Below, one piece after another: positions 6,819-15,042 of a stretch of 27,527 nt of DNA. Under the pieces are notes generated by a model. It did no database searches, was not told the DNA's origin, and saw nothing but the letters and a program-made list of their open reading frames with translations. How positions within the stretch are numbered: position 1 is the first letter of the stretch; every line of letters begins with the position of its first letter. Origin of the DNA: CAYOEZ01 sp964402955 (GTDB lineage Bacteria; Chloroflexota; DTOL01; DAOUCN01); assembly GCA_964402955.1 (NCBI GenBank), contig CAYOEZ010000033.1, positions 1 to 27,527 of the forward strand, in the 5' to 3' direction. A program made the translations under genes and the position numbers.

Positions 6819-8015
6819 CTAGACATTCTCCTTCTTCTGAAATGCTGAACGCAGCATCACTGGTGTGAGCAAGGTTGTGACGAGCACCATGATGACCATA
6901 GCTGCGAAAACTTGTTGTGAGATGAGCCCCGCAGCAAGACCGACGCTTGAGACGATTAGCCCCACCTCGCCGCGTGACACCATACCGACGCCGACGCGCA
7001 GGGCTTCCTTGTTGGAATAGCCGCCTGCCCGCGCGCCCAGGCCACAGCCGATGATCTTGCCCAGGATGGCAACGATGATGATTGCCAGCGTGAAGAGGAT
7101 GGCGCTGCTGTCCAGCATGCGCGCATTCGCCTTGAGGCCAATGCTGACAAAGAAGATCGGTACCAACAACCCGTAGGTGATGGTGTGGATGCCGTGTTCG
7201 ATCTTTTCGCGCAGGGGGGTGCCGGCAAACATGAGGCCGGCCAGGAAGGCGCCGGTGATGGCCGCCATACCACCAACGGCCTCAGCCGCCCAGGCATAGA
7301 TGAGCGTGATGACAATGACCGCGGCGATAAGCCCTTCGCTGATGGGCAGAGAAGACACGGCGCGCACGAGGCGTGGCAGGACCGGCACGCCGATGACAGC
7401 GGCAGCCGCTAGGTAGAGAACCAGGCGTATGCCAATGGCAGCGATACTGCCGACCCCATTCACAGCGTCCGGGCCCGATAGCGCGATGGTCGCAGACAGC
7501 AACAGGAGCACGAGAATGTCGTCGACGACAGCGGCAGCCAGCAGGGTCAATCCTTCACGTGTGCGCAGCAGGCCTAGCTCGAGCAAGGTCTGTGCAGAGA
7601 TACTGACGGAGGTAGCGGTCAGAATCAGCCCGATGAAGAACGCGCTCATGAGGGGATAGCCAAAGGCCAGCGCAACGAGCAGCCCGAAGATGAGCGGGAC
7701 GACGACGCCCAAGGCCCCGGTCAGCACAGCCGGGCCGCCAACGCGCTTCATGTCCTCCAGATCAATCTCGAGGCCGGCCATAAACATGAGGAAAATGACG
7801 CCAGCTTCGGCGAGATAGAGGATGGTCTGTTCGATGTGGCCGGTTGCGAACGGCTCAAGGCCAAACAGGTTGATCATGGTGGGGCCGAGCACCAGACCCA
7901 TGAGCAGTTCGCCCAAAACGGCGGGCTGGTGCAGCCGCAGGCTGAGGTAGCCGGCGGCTTTGGCGCTGAAGATGATGATGGCTAGAACCAGGATGAAGCC
8001 GAGGGGAGATTCCAT
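6819..8015 (-). CDS. CPA2-family cation:proton antiporter (KefB/NhaS3-like membrane domain)
   Basis: A 398-residue protein of about 12 membrane helices, the length of a lone Na+/H+ exchanger domain with no C-terminal RCK/TrkA-N part. Family marks include LRLHQPAVLGELLMGLVLGP, IFLMFMAGLEIDLEDM, TATSVSISAQTLLELG, AAAVVDDILVLLLLS (the helix-5 acidic pair) and GMVSRGEVGLIV. It exchanges Na+ or K+ for protons across the plasma membrane; ion choice is unknown. The start at 8015 (MESPLGF) has GAGG 8 bases upstream and lies 27 bases after the predicted transcription start; the 8048 start would sit inside the promoter. The PII-like gene abuts its stop and may replace the missing RCK domain as regulator. 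Confidence 0.9.
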   Translation of the reverse strand: MESPLGFILVLAIIIFSAKAAGYLSLRLHQPAVLGELLMGLVLGPTMINLFGLEPFATGHIEQTILYLAEAGVIFLMFMAGLEIDLEDMKRVGGPAVLTGALGVVVPLIFGLLVALAFGYPLMSAFFIGLILTATSVSISAQTLLELGLLRTREGLTLLAAAVVDDILVLLLLSATIALSGPDAVNGVGSIAAIGIRLVLYLAAAAVIGVPVLPRLVRAVSSLPISEGLIAAVIVITLIYAWAAEAVGGMAAITGAFLAGLMFAGTPLREKIEHGIHTITYGLLVPIFFVSIGLKANARMLDSSAILFTLAIIIVAILGKIIGCGLGARAGGYSNKEALRVGVGMVSRGEVGLIVSSVGLAAGLISQQVFAAMVIMVLVTTLLTPVMLRSAFQKKENV

Positions 8016-8048
8016 AGGCGTGTCCTCTTCAGAATAGCAGTCGCACAT

Positions 8049-8077
8049 AGTGTAGCAGATGAGGAGTAGCGCGTCAA
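8049..8077 (-). promoter_or_regulatory. promoter of the antiporter-PII pair
   Basis: Minus strand: TTGACG (8072-8077), 17-base spacer, TACACT (8049-8054). The predicted start near 8042 leaves a leader of about 27 bases before ATG 8015. It occupies the 63-base gap after the SWIM gene and separates the two transcription units. Confidence 0.5.
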
Positions 8078-8078
8078 A

Positions 8079-8990
8079 TCACGTGCGCTTGGCAGGCTGC
8101 GCCGGGGCGTTCGTTGCAGTCAGGTCGTCTATGCTGGCGCCTGTCACCGTGTGATAGTGGTGTGCAAAGAGATCGATGACGCTGGCGCGCCCGCTCCAGA
8201 AGCCGGGATGTCCCAGACGCTTGACTGGCGCGGCGTCGACGGTTGGCCGCTCGATCGTAATGTGCGTCTCATCCAGGGACGCGGCGGCTTCCCAGAAGTG
8301 GTCGAGGCAATCCTGCAACAGCACAGCCGTCTCCTGTGCGACCGGCGCGCCGGCGGGCTGTTGCGGCGCTGTGGCGGGCTGTTCTTCTGCGGGCGGAGCG
8401 CTGCGGCGAGCGCGCAGCATGGCGACGATCTCATCTTTTGCCTTGCCGCGTAAACGGAAGATCAGGAAGGGATCGGCGTCGAATTGTTCGCCTAGAAGAT
8501 AATAGACCGCGGCGACGTGTTTGCAGGGATTGGCATAATCGGGGCAGGAACAGGATGTGCGCAAGTCGCTGCGTGAGGCGGGGAAGAGGCTGGTCTGCGC
8601 GGCTGTGAATGCTTCCTCGATGTCCTGTGGCATGTCGCCGGCGAGGAGCTTGGCGGCGAAGATCGCCTGGGCAGACATGGCGTCGGCAACCTTCTCCCAG
8701 CCGGCGCCGGACAATGGTTCGATGGCAATCTGCACGACATAGGGCTGGCGGCGGCTGCCCTGGACGCGCGCGTCGACACGCCCGGGGTGGATGTCCATCG
8801 TCAGCACCTGGCCGCTGCGGGCATAGGAGCGTCCGCGCGTGAGGCGCGCCGCGTCGACCAGCCGTTCGAGGGCGGCGATCCAGCGACTGGCCCACCATGT
8901 CTTGCCGAATTGGCCCTTCTGGGTTTGGGCGCGGATGCCGTCGGCGGGCCTGCGTTGTGTTGGTTGGCGTCGATACCAATCCCAAGACAT
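8079..8990 (-). CDS. SWIM zinc-finger protein, partner of the SNF2 helicase
   Basis: A 303-residue protein with a conserved N-terminal part (GKTWWASRWIAALE, RGRSYARSGQV) and a SWIM zinc finger whose ligands are Cys147, Cys149, Cys156 and His158 in SCSCPDYANPCKHVAAVYYL. A Pro/Ala linker (about 205-235) leads to a less conserved C-terminal region. Stand-alone SWIM proteins are frequently encoded next to SNF2-type helicases and probably bind DNA or the helicase; the joint function is not known. The ATG is preceded by GAGG (8 bases). It begins 51 bases after the helicase stop, with a dispersed repeat in between, so one operon is likely. Confidence 0.85.
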   Translation of the reverse strand: MSWDWYRRQPTQRRPADGIRAQTQKGQFGKTWWASRWIAALERLVDAARLTRGRSYARSGQVLTMDIHPGRVDARVQGSRRQPYVVQIAIEPLSGAGWEKVADAMSAQAIFAAKLLAGDMPQDIEEAFTAAQTSLFPASRSDLRTSCSCPDYANPCKHVAAVYYLLGEQFDADPFLIFRLRGKAKDEIVAMLRARRSAPPAEEQPATAPQQPAGAPVAQETAVLLQDCLDHFWEAAASLDETHITIERPTVDAAPVKRLGHPGFWSGRASVIDLFAHHYHTVTGASIDDLTATNAPAQPAKRT

Positions 8991-8999
8991 TGTATTACC

Positions 9000-9033
9000 C
9001 TCATCCCAGCCTTCTCCCTGCGTAGAGAGAAGG
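9000..9033. repeat. dispersed CTCATCCCAGCCTTCTCCCT-type hairpin repeat
   Basis: CCTTCTC (9010-9016) and GAGAAGG (9027-9033) form a 7-base stem around a 10-base loop, preceded by the lead TCATCCCAG. This matches a repeat type found in many environmental bacterial genomes whose spurious translations read like LLSTQGEGWDEG. It fills the space between helicase and SWIM genes and could tune expression of the second gene. Copy number elsewhere is not known from this window. Confidence 0.6.
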
Positions 9034-9041
9034 AGCGTGGT

Positions 9042-12000
9042 TCAATCGTCGCCGACGGCGTCACGGCGTAGGACGAAGAGATCACGCAGTTGGTCGGTCG
9101 ACATTTCGGTGATCCACGCCTCGCTGCTGCCGACGATGCTGGCGGCCAGGGCTTTCTTACGCTCGATCATATCGTCGATTTTCTCTTCGAAGGTGCCGGC
9201 GCAGATGTACTTGTAGATCTGCACGTTTCTGGTCTGGCCGATGCGGAAGGCGCGGTCGGTGGCCTGATTCTCGACGGCCGGGTTCCACCATCTGTCGAAG
9301 TGGAAGACGTGATTGGCGCGCATCAGGTTGAGACCCGTGCCGCCGGCCTTGATCGAGAGAATGAAGATCATGGGCCCGTTGGGATCGTTCTGGAAGCGCT
9401 CGACCATCTTGTCGCGGGCAAGCGCAGGTGTGCTGCCATAAAGGAAGAGCACTTCGCCAGCAAACACCTCTTGCAGGTAGCTCTTGAGCATCGTTCCCAT
9501 CGCGGCGAACTGGGTGAAGACGAGCGCCCGCTCGTGCACAGAGCGCACTTCGTTCAGCATGTCGCTGAGGCGGGCCAACTTGCCGCTGCGGCCTTCGAGA
9601 GCGCTGCCGTCGCCAAGGAACTGGGCGGGATGGTTGCAGACCTGCTTCAGCTTCATGATCATAGCCAGGACAATGCCCCGCCGCTCGATGCCCTCGGCGT
9701 CGGCCACGCGCTGCATCGAGTCGCGCACGATAGCCTCGTAGAGGGTGGCCTGCTCTTTGGTCAGTGTGCAGTACACCTTCATCTCATTCTTCTGCGGTAG
9801 GTCGCTGATGACGGTGGGGTCGGTCTTGAGACGGCGCAGGATGAACGGATCGACCAGGGACTTCAGGGTTTTGGTAGCTGCGGGGTCGCCGGCGCGCTCG
9901 ATGGGCAGCGCCAGACGTTTGCGGAAGTCGTCTTGCGAGCCCAGGTAGCCGGGATTGATGAAGTTGAAGATACTCCACAGCTCCGAGAGCCGGTTTTCGA
10001 CCGGCGTGCCGGTCAGGGCGACGCGCCATTGTCCCGGCAGTCTGCGGGCAGCCTGCGCCTGCTTGGTGGATGGATTCTTGATGTTCTGTGCTTCGTCGAG
10101 GATGATATCGCCCCAGGCGACGCTCGCCAGGTCTTTTTCGCTGCGATGCAACAGGGCATACGATGTGAGCACCAGGTCGAGCTGGTTGGACTGTTCGGCC
10201 AGGTTCAATTTCTTGCGTTGCGCGCCATGGTAGGACAGCACGCGCAAGTCGGGAGCAAAGCGGGCCAGCTCGCGCTGCCAGTTGCCGACGACCGATGTGG
10301 GGCAGATGAGGAGCGCCGGCGGGCGCACACCGTCGCTGGCGGAGCGCTCGTGTAGCAGAAGGGCGATGATCTGGATGGTCTTGCCCAGACCCATATCGTC
10401 GGCCAGGCAGCCGCCCAGACCCCAGCGGCGTAGAAAGGCCAGCCACGACAGGCCGGCCGCCTGATAGGGGCGCAGTTTGCCCTGGAAATCGGGTGGGACC
10501 GGCGTTTGCGCCATCTTCTCGCCACCAGTGAGTTGCTGCATCAGGTCGCTGATCCAGCCATCGGCGATGACGTCGCTGACGGGCAGGCCGCCGGGCGATT
10601 GTGCGGCGTCGGCGCCCAGAGCCAGGCGCATGGCCTCTTGCAGCGAAAGCTCGCCGCCGTCCCGGTGTTTCTTCCAGAAACGCACCGCTCCGGCGATCTG
10701 CTCGGGGCGCAACTCGACCCACTGGCCGCGCACCTGCACAAGGGGCGTCTTGAGTGTCGCCAGCGTCTCGAACTCCTGCGCTGAAAGGGGCTGATCTCCC
10801 AGGGCAAGCTGCCAATCGTATTCGACGATCGTAGCGAAGCTCAAGCCGCCGACGCCGCCTTTAGGCGACGGCGACTTCGACTTCAGGCGCATGCGCACGC
10901 CCAGCTTGTTGTTCAGGTTAGGTACGAGCAAGCCAAAGCCGCTGGCCTGCAAGAGCAGAGCTGTCTCGCTGATGAAGGTGTAGGCAGATTCGGCGTTGAG
11001 CGAGGCGCGCTGCGGGCGAGGGCTGCGCAAGCTGGACTCGATGGGTGGGAAAAGGCGCGCGGCCTGCCCCAATCCGGCCAACATGCGTTCCTGCGGCGCA
11101 GCAAAGGTGCGGCTGAGAAACTCGGCTGTGTCGCCGCGCTCGCGCCAGACCGCTTCAGCCGGGACGAGCAAGCTGGGGTCATCAGTTGCTTGCAGGTAGT
11201 AGCGCAATGTCCAGTCTTGCGTGCCGGGTAGGGGTGCTCTAATGCCGGTATCGCCCGCAGCGATGAGCGGCGGGTCGAGACGGAAGCAGACGCGGAAGGT
11301 GTCTGACGCGCGCGCTCTGCCGACCGGCTCAGCCCAGGCGCAGTACTGGTCATAGAAGAGAGCCAGACTGGCAGAACTGCCGCGCAACTGGGGCTTGCCC
11401 AGCAGCGCCCTGAGCCATTGGTTGGCAACTGAGTCGGCGCTGACGTCCCACTTCTTGCCGAAGTCGCCGTGATGGCGCAGGTAGGCATCGAGGGTGGTCG
11501 TCACGAAGTGATCGAGCAGGGTCCGTGCTGCCGGCGCCTCGTCGCGTAAGTCGCCAGCCAAAGCGCGGCAGAGCGGCGGCATGGCTGTGGCCAGGCCGAG
11601 ACGCTGATCGCTGGCGGAGAAGATTGGCTGCCACAGGGCCAGATAGTGGTCGCCTTCTTTGCGCAGCGTGGGTGTGTAGCGCTGACCGGCCAGCATCTCC
11701 AGAACCAGACGCGCCGCTACCGACCAGAAGCGCAAATCGGCGCCAAGCCGGATGCCGGGCGGAGTATCGTCCTCGCCGGGCAGCGACGCCAACAGACCCA
11801 GGCACTCTTGAGCAAGGAATGCGAGTGCATCGACCTGCCATGAGGCGAGCGTGAGCCTGGCCTGCCGGGCGCTCTCTGCCTTTTCCATATGCAAGCCTGG
11901 CGAGGCTTGCGGGCCGGAGCGGGTGGATGGCAGGCGAACGATGACGTTGGCGGGCTTGCTCGAACGCAGAGTGGTGGCGGAGATGTCAAGATCGCGGGCG

Positions 12001-12179
12001 ACGCGGCGTAGAGCCTGGCCCGCGGCAGCGAAGGGATGGCGATGGACGCCGCGTGGCAGCGTCGGGGCAGGATCGGTCTCCGAACCGGCGACGGGCCGGC
12101 TCGTCTCAGCCCACAGGAGGAAGCCACTATCTTTGTCGTCGTGGCCGCCAGGCAGCCACGAGCCGTGAAGGATATACAT
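9042..12179 (-). CDS. SNF2-family DEAD/DEAH-box helicase-like ATPase
   Basis: A 1045-residue protein. Residues 1-20 (MYILHGSWLPGG and FLLWAE) and about 1-570 are the N-terminal region typical of bacterial SNF2-associated helicases. The motor follows: Walker A DDMGLGKTIQ near 593, motif Ia/Ib region PTSVVGNWQRELARFAP, DEAQ box near 693, LTGTPVENRLSELW near 720, then the second lobe with ALVFTQFAAMG, GGTGLNL near 946 and QATDRAFRIGQ near 973. Such enzymes translocate on double-stranded DNA and remodel bound proteins. The paired SWIM protein follows. Residues about 433-447 (KSKSPSPKGGVGGLS) look like an in-frame repeat insertion in a linker. The start is backed by the promoter: no ribosome site, nearly leaderless. 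Role in repair, transcription recycling or phage defence is open. Confidence 0.9.
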   Translation of the reverse strand: MYILHGSWLPGGHDDKDSGFLLWAETSRPVAGSETDPAPTLPRGVHRHPFAAAGQALRRVARDLDISATTLRSSKPANVIVRLPSTRSGPQASPGLHMEKAESARQARLTLASWQVDALAFLAQECLGLLASLPGEDDTPPGIRLGADLRFWSVAARLVLEMLAGQRYTPTLRKEGDHYLALWQPIFSASDQRLGLATAMPPLCRALAGDLRDEAPAARTLLDHFVTTTLDAYLRHHGDFGKKWDVSADSVANQWLRALLGKPQLRGSSASLALFYDQYCAWAEPVGRARASDTFRVCFRLDPPLIAAGDTGIRAPLPGTQDWTLRYYLQATDDPSLLVPAEAVWRERGDTAEFLSRTFAAPQERMLAGLGQAARLFPPIESSLRSPRPQRASLNAESAYTFISETALLLQASGFGLLVPNLNNKLGVRMRLKSKSPSPKGGVGGLSFATIVEYDWQLALGDQPLSAQEFETLATLKTPLVQVRGQWVELRPEQIAGAVRFWKKHRDGGELSLQEAMRLALGADAAQSPGGLPVSDVIADGWISDLMQQLTGGEKMAQTPVPPDFQGKLRPYQAAGLSWLAFLRRWGLGGCLADDMGLGKTIQIIALLLHERSASDGVRPPALLICPTSVVGNWQRELARFAPDLRVLSYHGAQRKKLNLAEQSNQLDLVLTSYALLHRSEKDLASVAWGDIILDEAQNIKNPSTKQAQAARRLPGQWRVALTGTPVENRLSELWSIFNFINPGYLGSQDDFRKRLALPIERAGDPAATKTLKSLVDPFILRRLKTDPTVISDLPQKNEMKVYCTLTKEQATLYEAIVRDSMQRVADAEGIERRGIVLAMIMKLKQVCNHPAQFLGDGSALEGRSGKLARLSDMLNEVRSVHERALVFTQFAAMGTMLKSYLQEVFAGEVLFLYGSTPALARDKMVERFQNDPNGPMIFILSIKAGGTGLNLMRANHVFHFDRWWNPAVENQATDRAFRIGQTRNVQIYKYICAGTFEEKIDDMIERKKALAASIVGSSEAWITEMSTDQLRDLFVLRRDAVGDD
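10841..10880. repeat. short palindromic repeat inserted in frame in the SNF2 gene
   Basis: CGCCGCC (10853-10859), loop TTTA, GGCGACG (10864-10870) form a near-perfect hairpin flanked by GACTTCGACTT-like sequence. The encoded SPSPKGGVGG is typical of spurious or inserted translations of a widespread palindromic repeat with a CCTTTAGG centre. It lies in a non-conserved linker before the ATPase core. Confidence 0.5.
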
Positions 12180-12188
12180 AATATCTGG

Positions 12189-12217
12189 ATTATAACATCA
12201 TGTGCGGCAATGAACAA
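12189..12217 (-). promoter_or_regulatory. promoter of the SNF2 helicase giving a leaderless or near-leaderless mRNA
   Basis: Minus strand: TTGTTC (12212-12217), 17-base spacer, consensus TATAAT (12189-12194). The A of the start codon is 10 bases after the -10 hexamer, so transcription would begin 0 to 4 bases before it. The bases between (CCAGATATT) hold no Shine-Dalgarno motif. Confidence 0.6.
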
Positions 12218-12221
12218 GACG

Positions 12222-13703
12222 TCACTTGGTTGGCGGCCCGTCTCGTTGAGCGGCCAGCTCGGCGATCCGTCCACGCGGGGCAAACGTGACTGCGGCCAGG
12301 CCGAGCGTCGCGACGAAGAAGGCGACGATGAAGACGCCGTGGATGGCCCCGGCCAGGGCATGGCGCAACGCGTCGCCGACCACAACGGCGCTTTGTGGAA
12401 CCTTGCTGATCAGGCTGTTCATCGAGACGGTTGCCGGATCGATGCCGGCTGCAATCAAGTTGGAGGCCAGCCGGGTGCTGAGGACTGTGCCCATGACGCT
12501 GACGCCGATGGCGCCACCGATACTGCGACTGAACTGCACGGTGGCTGTAGCGATGCCCAGATCGCTGCGGCGCACCGTGCTCTGGACGGCGATCATGAAG
12601 GACGGAATCGACAGGCCCATGCCGATGCCCATCATGGCCAGGTAGACCATGAGTACGATCTGGCCGGCGTTGGCGCCGGTGGCGGCCAGCAGGAGCGCGC
12701 CCACCGTCAGCATGCTCATGCCTACGAGAGCCAGGCTGCGATAGCCAACGCGCAGCAAGAGCCGGCTGCCGATTATGCTGGCGCTGACCCAACCCAGCAG
12801 TGGCGGGGTGAGGGTAGCGCCGGCGCGGGTGGCATCAGTGCCGAGAACGGCCTGCACGAAGAGCGGCACGAACGACGCGACGCCGAACATGGCCCAACCG
12901 GCAAAGACGCCATGGGCGCAGGCGGCCGCGAACAAGCGCTCGCGGAAGAGGGCAAGCGGAATGATGGGGTCAGCGGCGCGCTGTTCGACCCAGAGCAGGA
13001 CGCCGAACAGAACAACGGCGGTCGCCATCAGCGTCCAGCCGGTGGGCGTGCCGAACTCAAATGTGCCCAAGAGTAGCGTGACAATGGCCGCACTCAGGAG
13101 CGCGACACCGGCAAAGTCGACGCTTGGCCGGGTGGCGTGGTCGCGCACACGGTCGCGCCACGCCGATGTGACGAGCAGCAGGGCGAACAGGCCGGGGATG
13201 ACGTTGATATAGAAGACCCAGTGCCAGGAAAGCTGGTCGACGATGAATCCGCCCACGAGCGGGCCGACGATGGATGACAGGCCCCAGACGCTGGAAAAGA
13301 CGCCCTGCATCTTGGCGCGCTGCTCAAACGAGAACATGTCGCCGACCATGATGAAGGCCAGCGGCTGCAGGCCGCCTGCGCCCAGGCCTTGCAGGCCGCG
13401 GAACAGGATAAGCTGCGTCATGTCGGCAGCGCGACCGCACAGGACAGATCCGATCAGAAACAGCACCATGGCGACAACGAAGAGACGGCGGCGACCATAG
13501 ATGTCGGAAAGCTTGCCGTAGATGGGGACGGTGGTGGTCGAGGCGAGCATGAAGGCGGCGAAGACCCAGCTATAGATGCTCAGCCCGCCCAGTTGGCCGA
13601 CGATGGTGGGCATGGCCGTGGCGATGACGGTCGATTCCATCGATGCCATGAACAGGCTCGCCAGAATGCCGATGACAACGACGATGGTCTGCTTGCGCGA
13701 CAT
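12222..13703 (-). CDS. MFS multidrug exporter, DHA2 (14-helix, EmrB/QacA-like) family
   Basis: A 493-residue protein with about 14 membrane helices. Seen motifs: helix-1 motif D1 region MASMESTVIATAMPTIVGQL, motif A at PIYGKLSDIYGRRRLF, the RGLQGLGAGGLQPLAFIMVG motif B, and the helix-5 motif C WGLSSIVGPLVGGFIVDQLS. Such carriers expel lipophilic drugs or cations using the proton gradient. The ATG (13703) has GAAGG about 8 bases upstream. It follows the M48 protease by 35 bases on the same strand, so the two may be co-transcribed, though no functional link is known. No TetR or MarR regulator is adjacent. Confidence 0.9.
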   Translation of the reverse strand: MSRKQTIVVVIGILASLFMASMESTVIATAMPTIVGQLGGLSIYSWVFAAFMLASTTTVPIYGKLSDIYGRRRLFVVAMVLFLIGSVLCGRAADMTQLILFRGLQGLGAGGLQPLAFIMVGDMFSFEQRAKMQGVFSSVWGLSSIVGPLVGGFIVDQLSWHWVFYINVIPGLFALLLVTSAWRDRVRDHATRPSVDFAGVALLSAAIVTLLLGTFEFGTPTGWTLMATAVVLFGVLLWVEQRAADPIIPLALFRERLFAAACAHGVFAGWAMFGVASFVPLFVQAVLGTDATRAGATLTPPLLGWVSASIIGSRLLLRVGYRSLALVGMSMLTVGALLLAATGANAGQIVLMVYLAMMGIGMGLSIPSFMIAVQSTVRRSDLGIATATVQFSRSIGGAIGVSVMGTVLSTRLASNLIAAGIDPATVSMNSLISKVPQSAVVVGDALRHALAGAIHGVFIVAFFVATLGLAAVTFAPRGRIAELAAQRDGPPTK

Positions 13704-13738
13704 GATGTTCCTTCCTGGAAATGGGTTGTACGGACGTC

Positions 13739-14890
13739 TCAGCGGCCGTACCGTTCAGCCATGGCAATCCGCTCGCTGATCGGCGGGTGAGAGTAGAGCA
13801 GCAGGACGAGCCAACGCGGCGGGTCAACCTGGGCCAGGTTTTGGTTGGCCAGGCGGGTCATGGCCGAAGCAAAGACGCCAGGCTTGCCGGTTGCACGCAT
13901 GGCAAAGGCGTCCGCCATCTGTTCGCGCGAGCGCGAGAAGGCGTTGGCGAGGGGCATGGCGGCGAGCGAGAAGACGCCCGCGGCCAGTGCCAGCAGCGGC
14001 ATGGCCGCGATGTCGCTGACGCCCGTGAATCCGAATTGCCGCACGCCCCAGCGCAGGAAGAGGTCGGCCAGGAAGAGGCCGCAGGTGGTGAGAACGGCCT
14101 GCGTGGCAATGCCCAACGCTTCATCATGCTGCGCCTGATGTCCCAACTCGTGGGCGATGATGGTCTCGATTTCATCGGGCGTGAAGGCGGCGTAGAGCGT
14201 GTCGCCAAGGGCGATACGCTTGGAGCGGCCGAGTCCCATAAACACGGCATTGGCGGCTTTGCTGCGTGAGCTCAAGTTGATGGTATAGACGCCGGCGATA
14301 TGGATGCTGGTCTGCTGCGCCAGACGTTCGACGCGTGCAGTCAGGATAGGGTCGTCGAGGGGCGTCAGCTTGTAGAAGATGGGCAGGAGCAGAACGGGCG
14401 CCAGAAAGCTCATGACAATGCCCAAGATGACGGCCAGAAGGCTGGCCCACACCCACCAGGTCGCGCCGTGCGCATCGAGCAGCCAGTAAACGGCGAGAAT
14501 GATAGGAATGCCAAACAGCAGCCCCAGCGCCAGAGACTTGAGGTCGTCTGCCAGCCAGCCGCGGTGCGTCTGCGTGCTCATGTCGTAGCGGTGGGGCAGG
14601 ACGAACCCGCTATACCACGACAGAGGCGCGTTGAGCAGCGTATAGGCGATGAACACAATTGCTGTGTAGGCGACGAGCAGCAGCCATGTGTTTGGTAAGA
14701 AGACCAGGGCATTCTTCAGCCAGAGCGACGCGCCGCTGAGCAGGAAACCCACGACCAGGATGAAGGACACGACCAGGTCGATGAGCATCACTTCGTAACG
14801 CTCGCGCGCGTAGGCGCGTGCAGTGGCCTGGCGGCGGGGGTCTATGGCGACTGCGGCGCTTGCGGTTGACGTCTCGCCAGGCTCGATCAT
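13739..14890 (-). CDS. M48 (Ste24/CAAX-type) integral membrane zinc metalloprotease
   Basis: A 383-residue protein with an N-terminal Ste24-type membrane region (helices about 36-60, 68-90, 120-140, 150-180) and the zinc motif HELGHQAQHD (HExxH near residue 247). The third ligand is Glu of SREQMADAFAM near 320. The strand SRSKAANAVFMGLG before the motif and the ending SHPPISERIAMAE are also family hallmarks. Ste24 homologues in bacteria cleave membrane or membrane-proximal peptides; since prenylated CAAX proteins are not expected, a quality-control role is more likely. The ATG is preceded by GAGGAA. Upstream hairpins separate it from the ThDP enzyme gene. Confidence 0.88.
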   Translation of the reverse strand: MIEPGETSTASAAVAIDPRRQATARAYARERYEVMLIDLVVSFILVVGFLLSGASLWLKNALVFLPNTWLLLVAYTAIVFIAYTLLNAPLSWYSGFVLPHRYDMSTQTHRGWLADDLKSLALGLLFGIPIILAVYWLLDAHGATWWVWASLLAVILGIVMSFLAPVLLLPIFYKLTPLDDPILTARVERLAQQTSIHIAGVYTINLSSRSKAANAVFMGLGRSKRIALGDTLYAAFTPDEIETIIAHELGHQAQHDEALGIATQAVLTTCGLFLADLFLRWGVRQFGFTGVSDIAAMPLLALAAGVFSLAAMPLANAFSRSREQMADAFAMRATGKPGVFASAMTRLANQNLAQVDPPRWLVLLLYSHPPISERIAMAERYGR

Positions 14891-14912
14891 GTGCTATTCC
14901 TCTAATCGGGCA

Positions 14913-14938
14913 AAACAATTCTCCGGTGAGAGTTGTTT
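14913..14938 (-). terminator. hairpin between the ThDP enzyme and M48 genes
   Basis: AAACAATTCTC and GAGAGTTGTTT pair over 11 positions (one wobble) around CGGT. Read on the minus strand it ends in TTGTTTT, a weak T-rich tail, so it could terminate transcripts coming from the ThDP enzyme gene. It touches the larger palindrome to its right. Confidence 0.4.
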
Positions 14939-15010
14939 CACCGCCGAGATCGCAGAGAGCGCACAGAAAACCACCGAAAAGCTCTGCGTTCTGTGCGTGC
15001 TTTGCGGTGA
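14938..15010. repeat. dispersed palindromic repeat of the 'TAEIAE' type
   Basis: Outer arms TCACCGC / GCGGTGA and inner arms CGCACAGAA / TTCTGTGCG are perfect, with CGCAGAGAGC and GCTCTGCG further pairing. Plus-strand translation gives FTAEIAESAQKTTEKLCVL, the signature spurious peptide of a repeat known in many bacterial genomes. It fills half of the 152-base gap between the M48 and ThDP enzyme genes. Confidence 0.8.
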
Positions 15011-15042
15011 GATTGCTTACGACGTTGGTCTCCGGCGTGCCG

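Noticed and set aside
8016..8048. Upstream start for the antiporter
   Set aside because: It lies within or before the predicted transcription start and has no ribosome site; ATG 8015 has GAGG at a good distance.
12036..13076. Plus-strand 346-codon open frame
   Set aside because: Antisense of the DHA2 exporter and helicase start; Asp/His/Gly-rich shadow composition.
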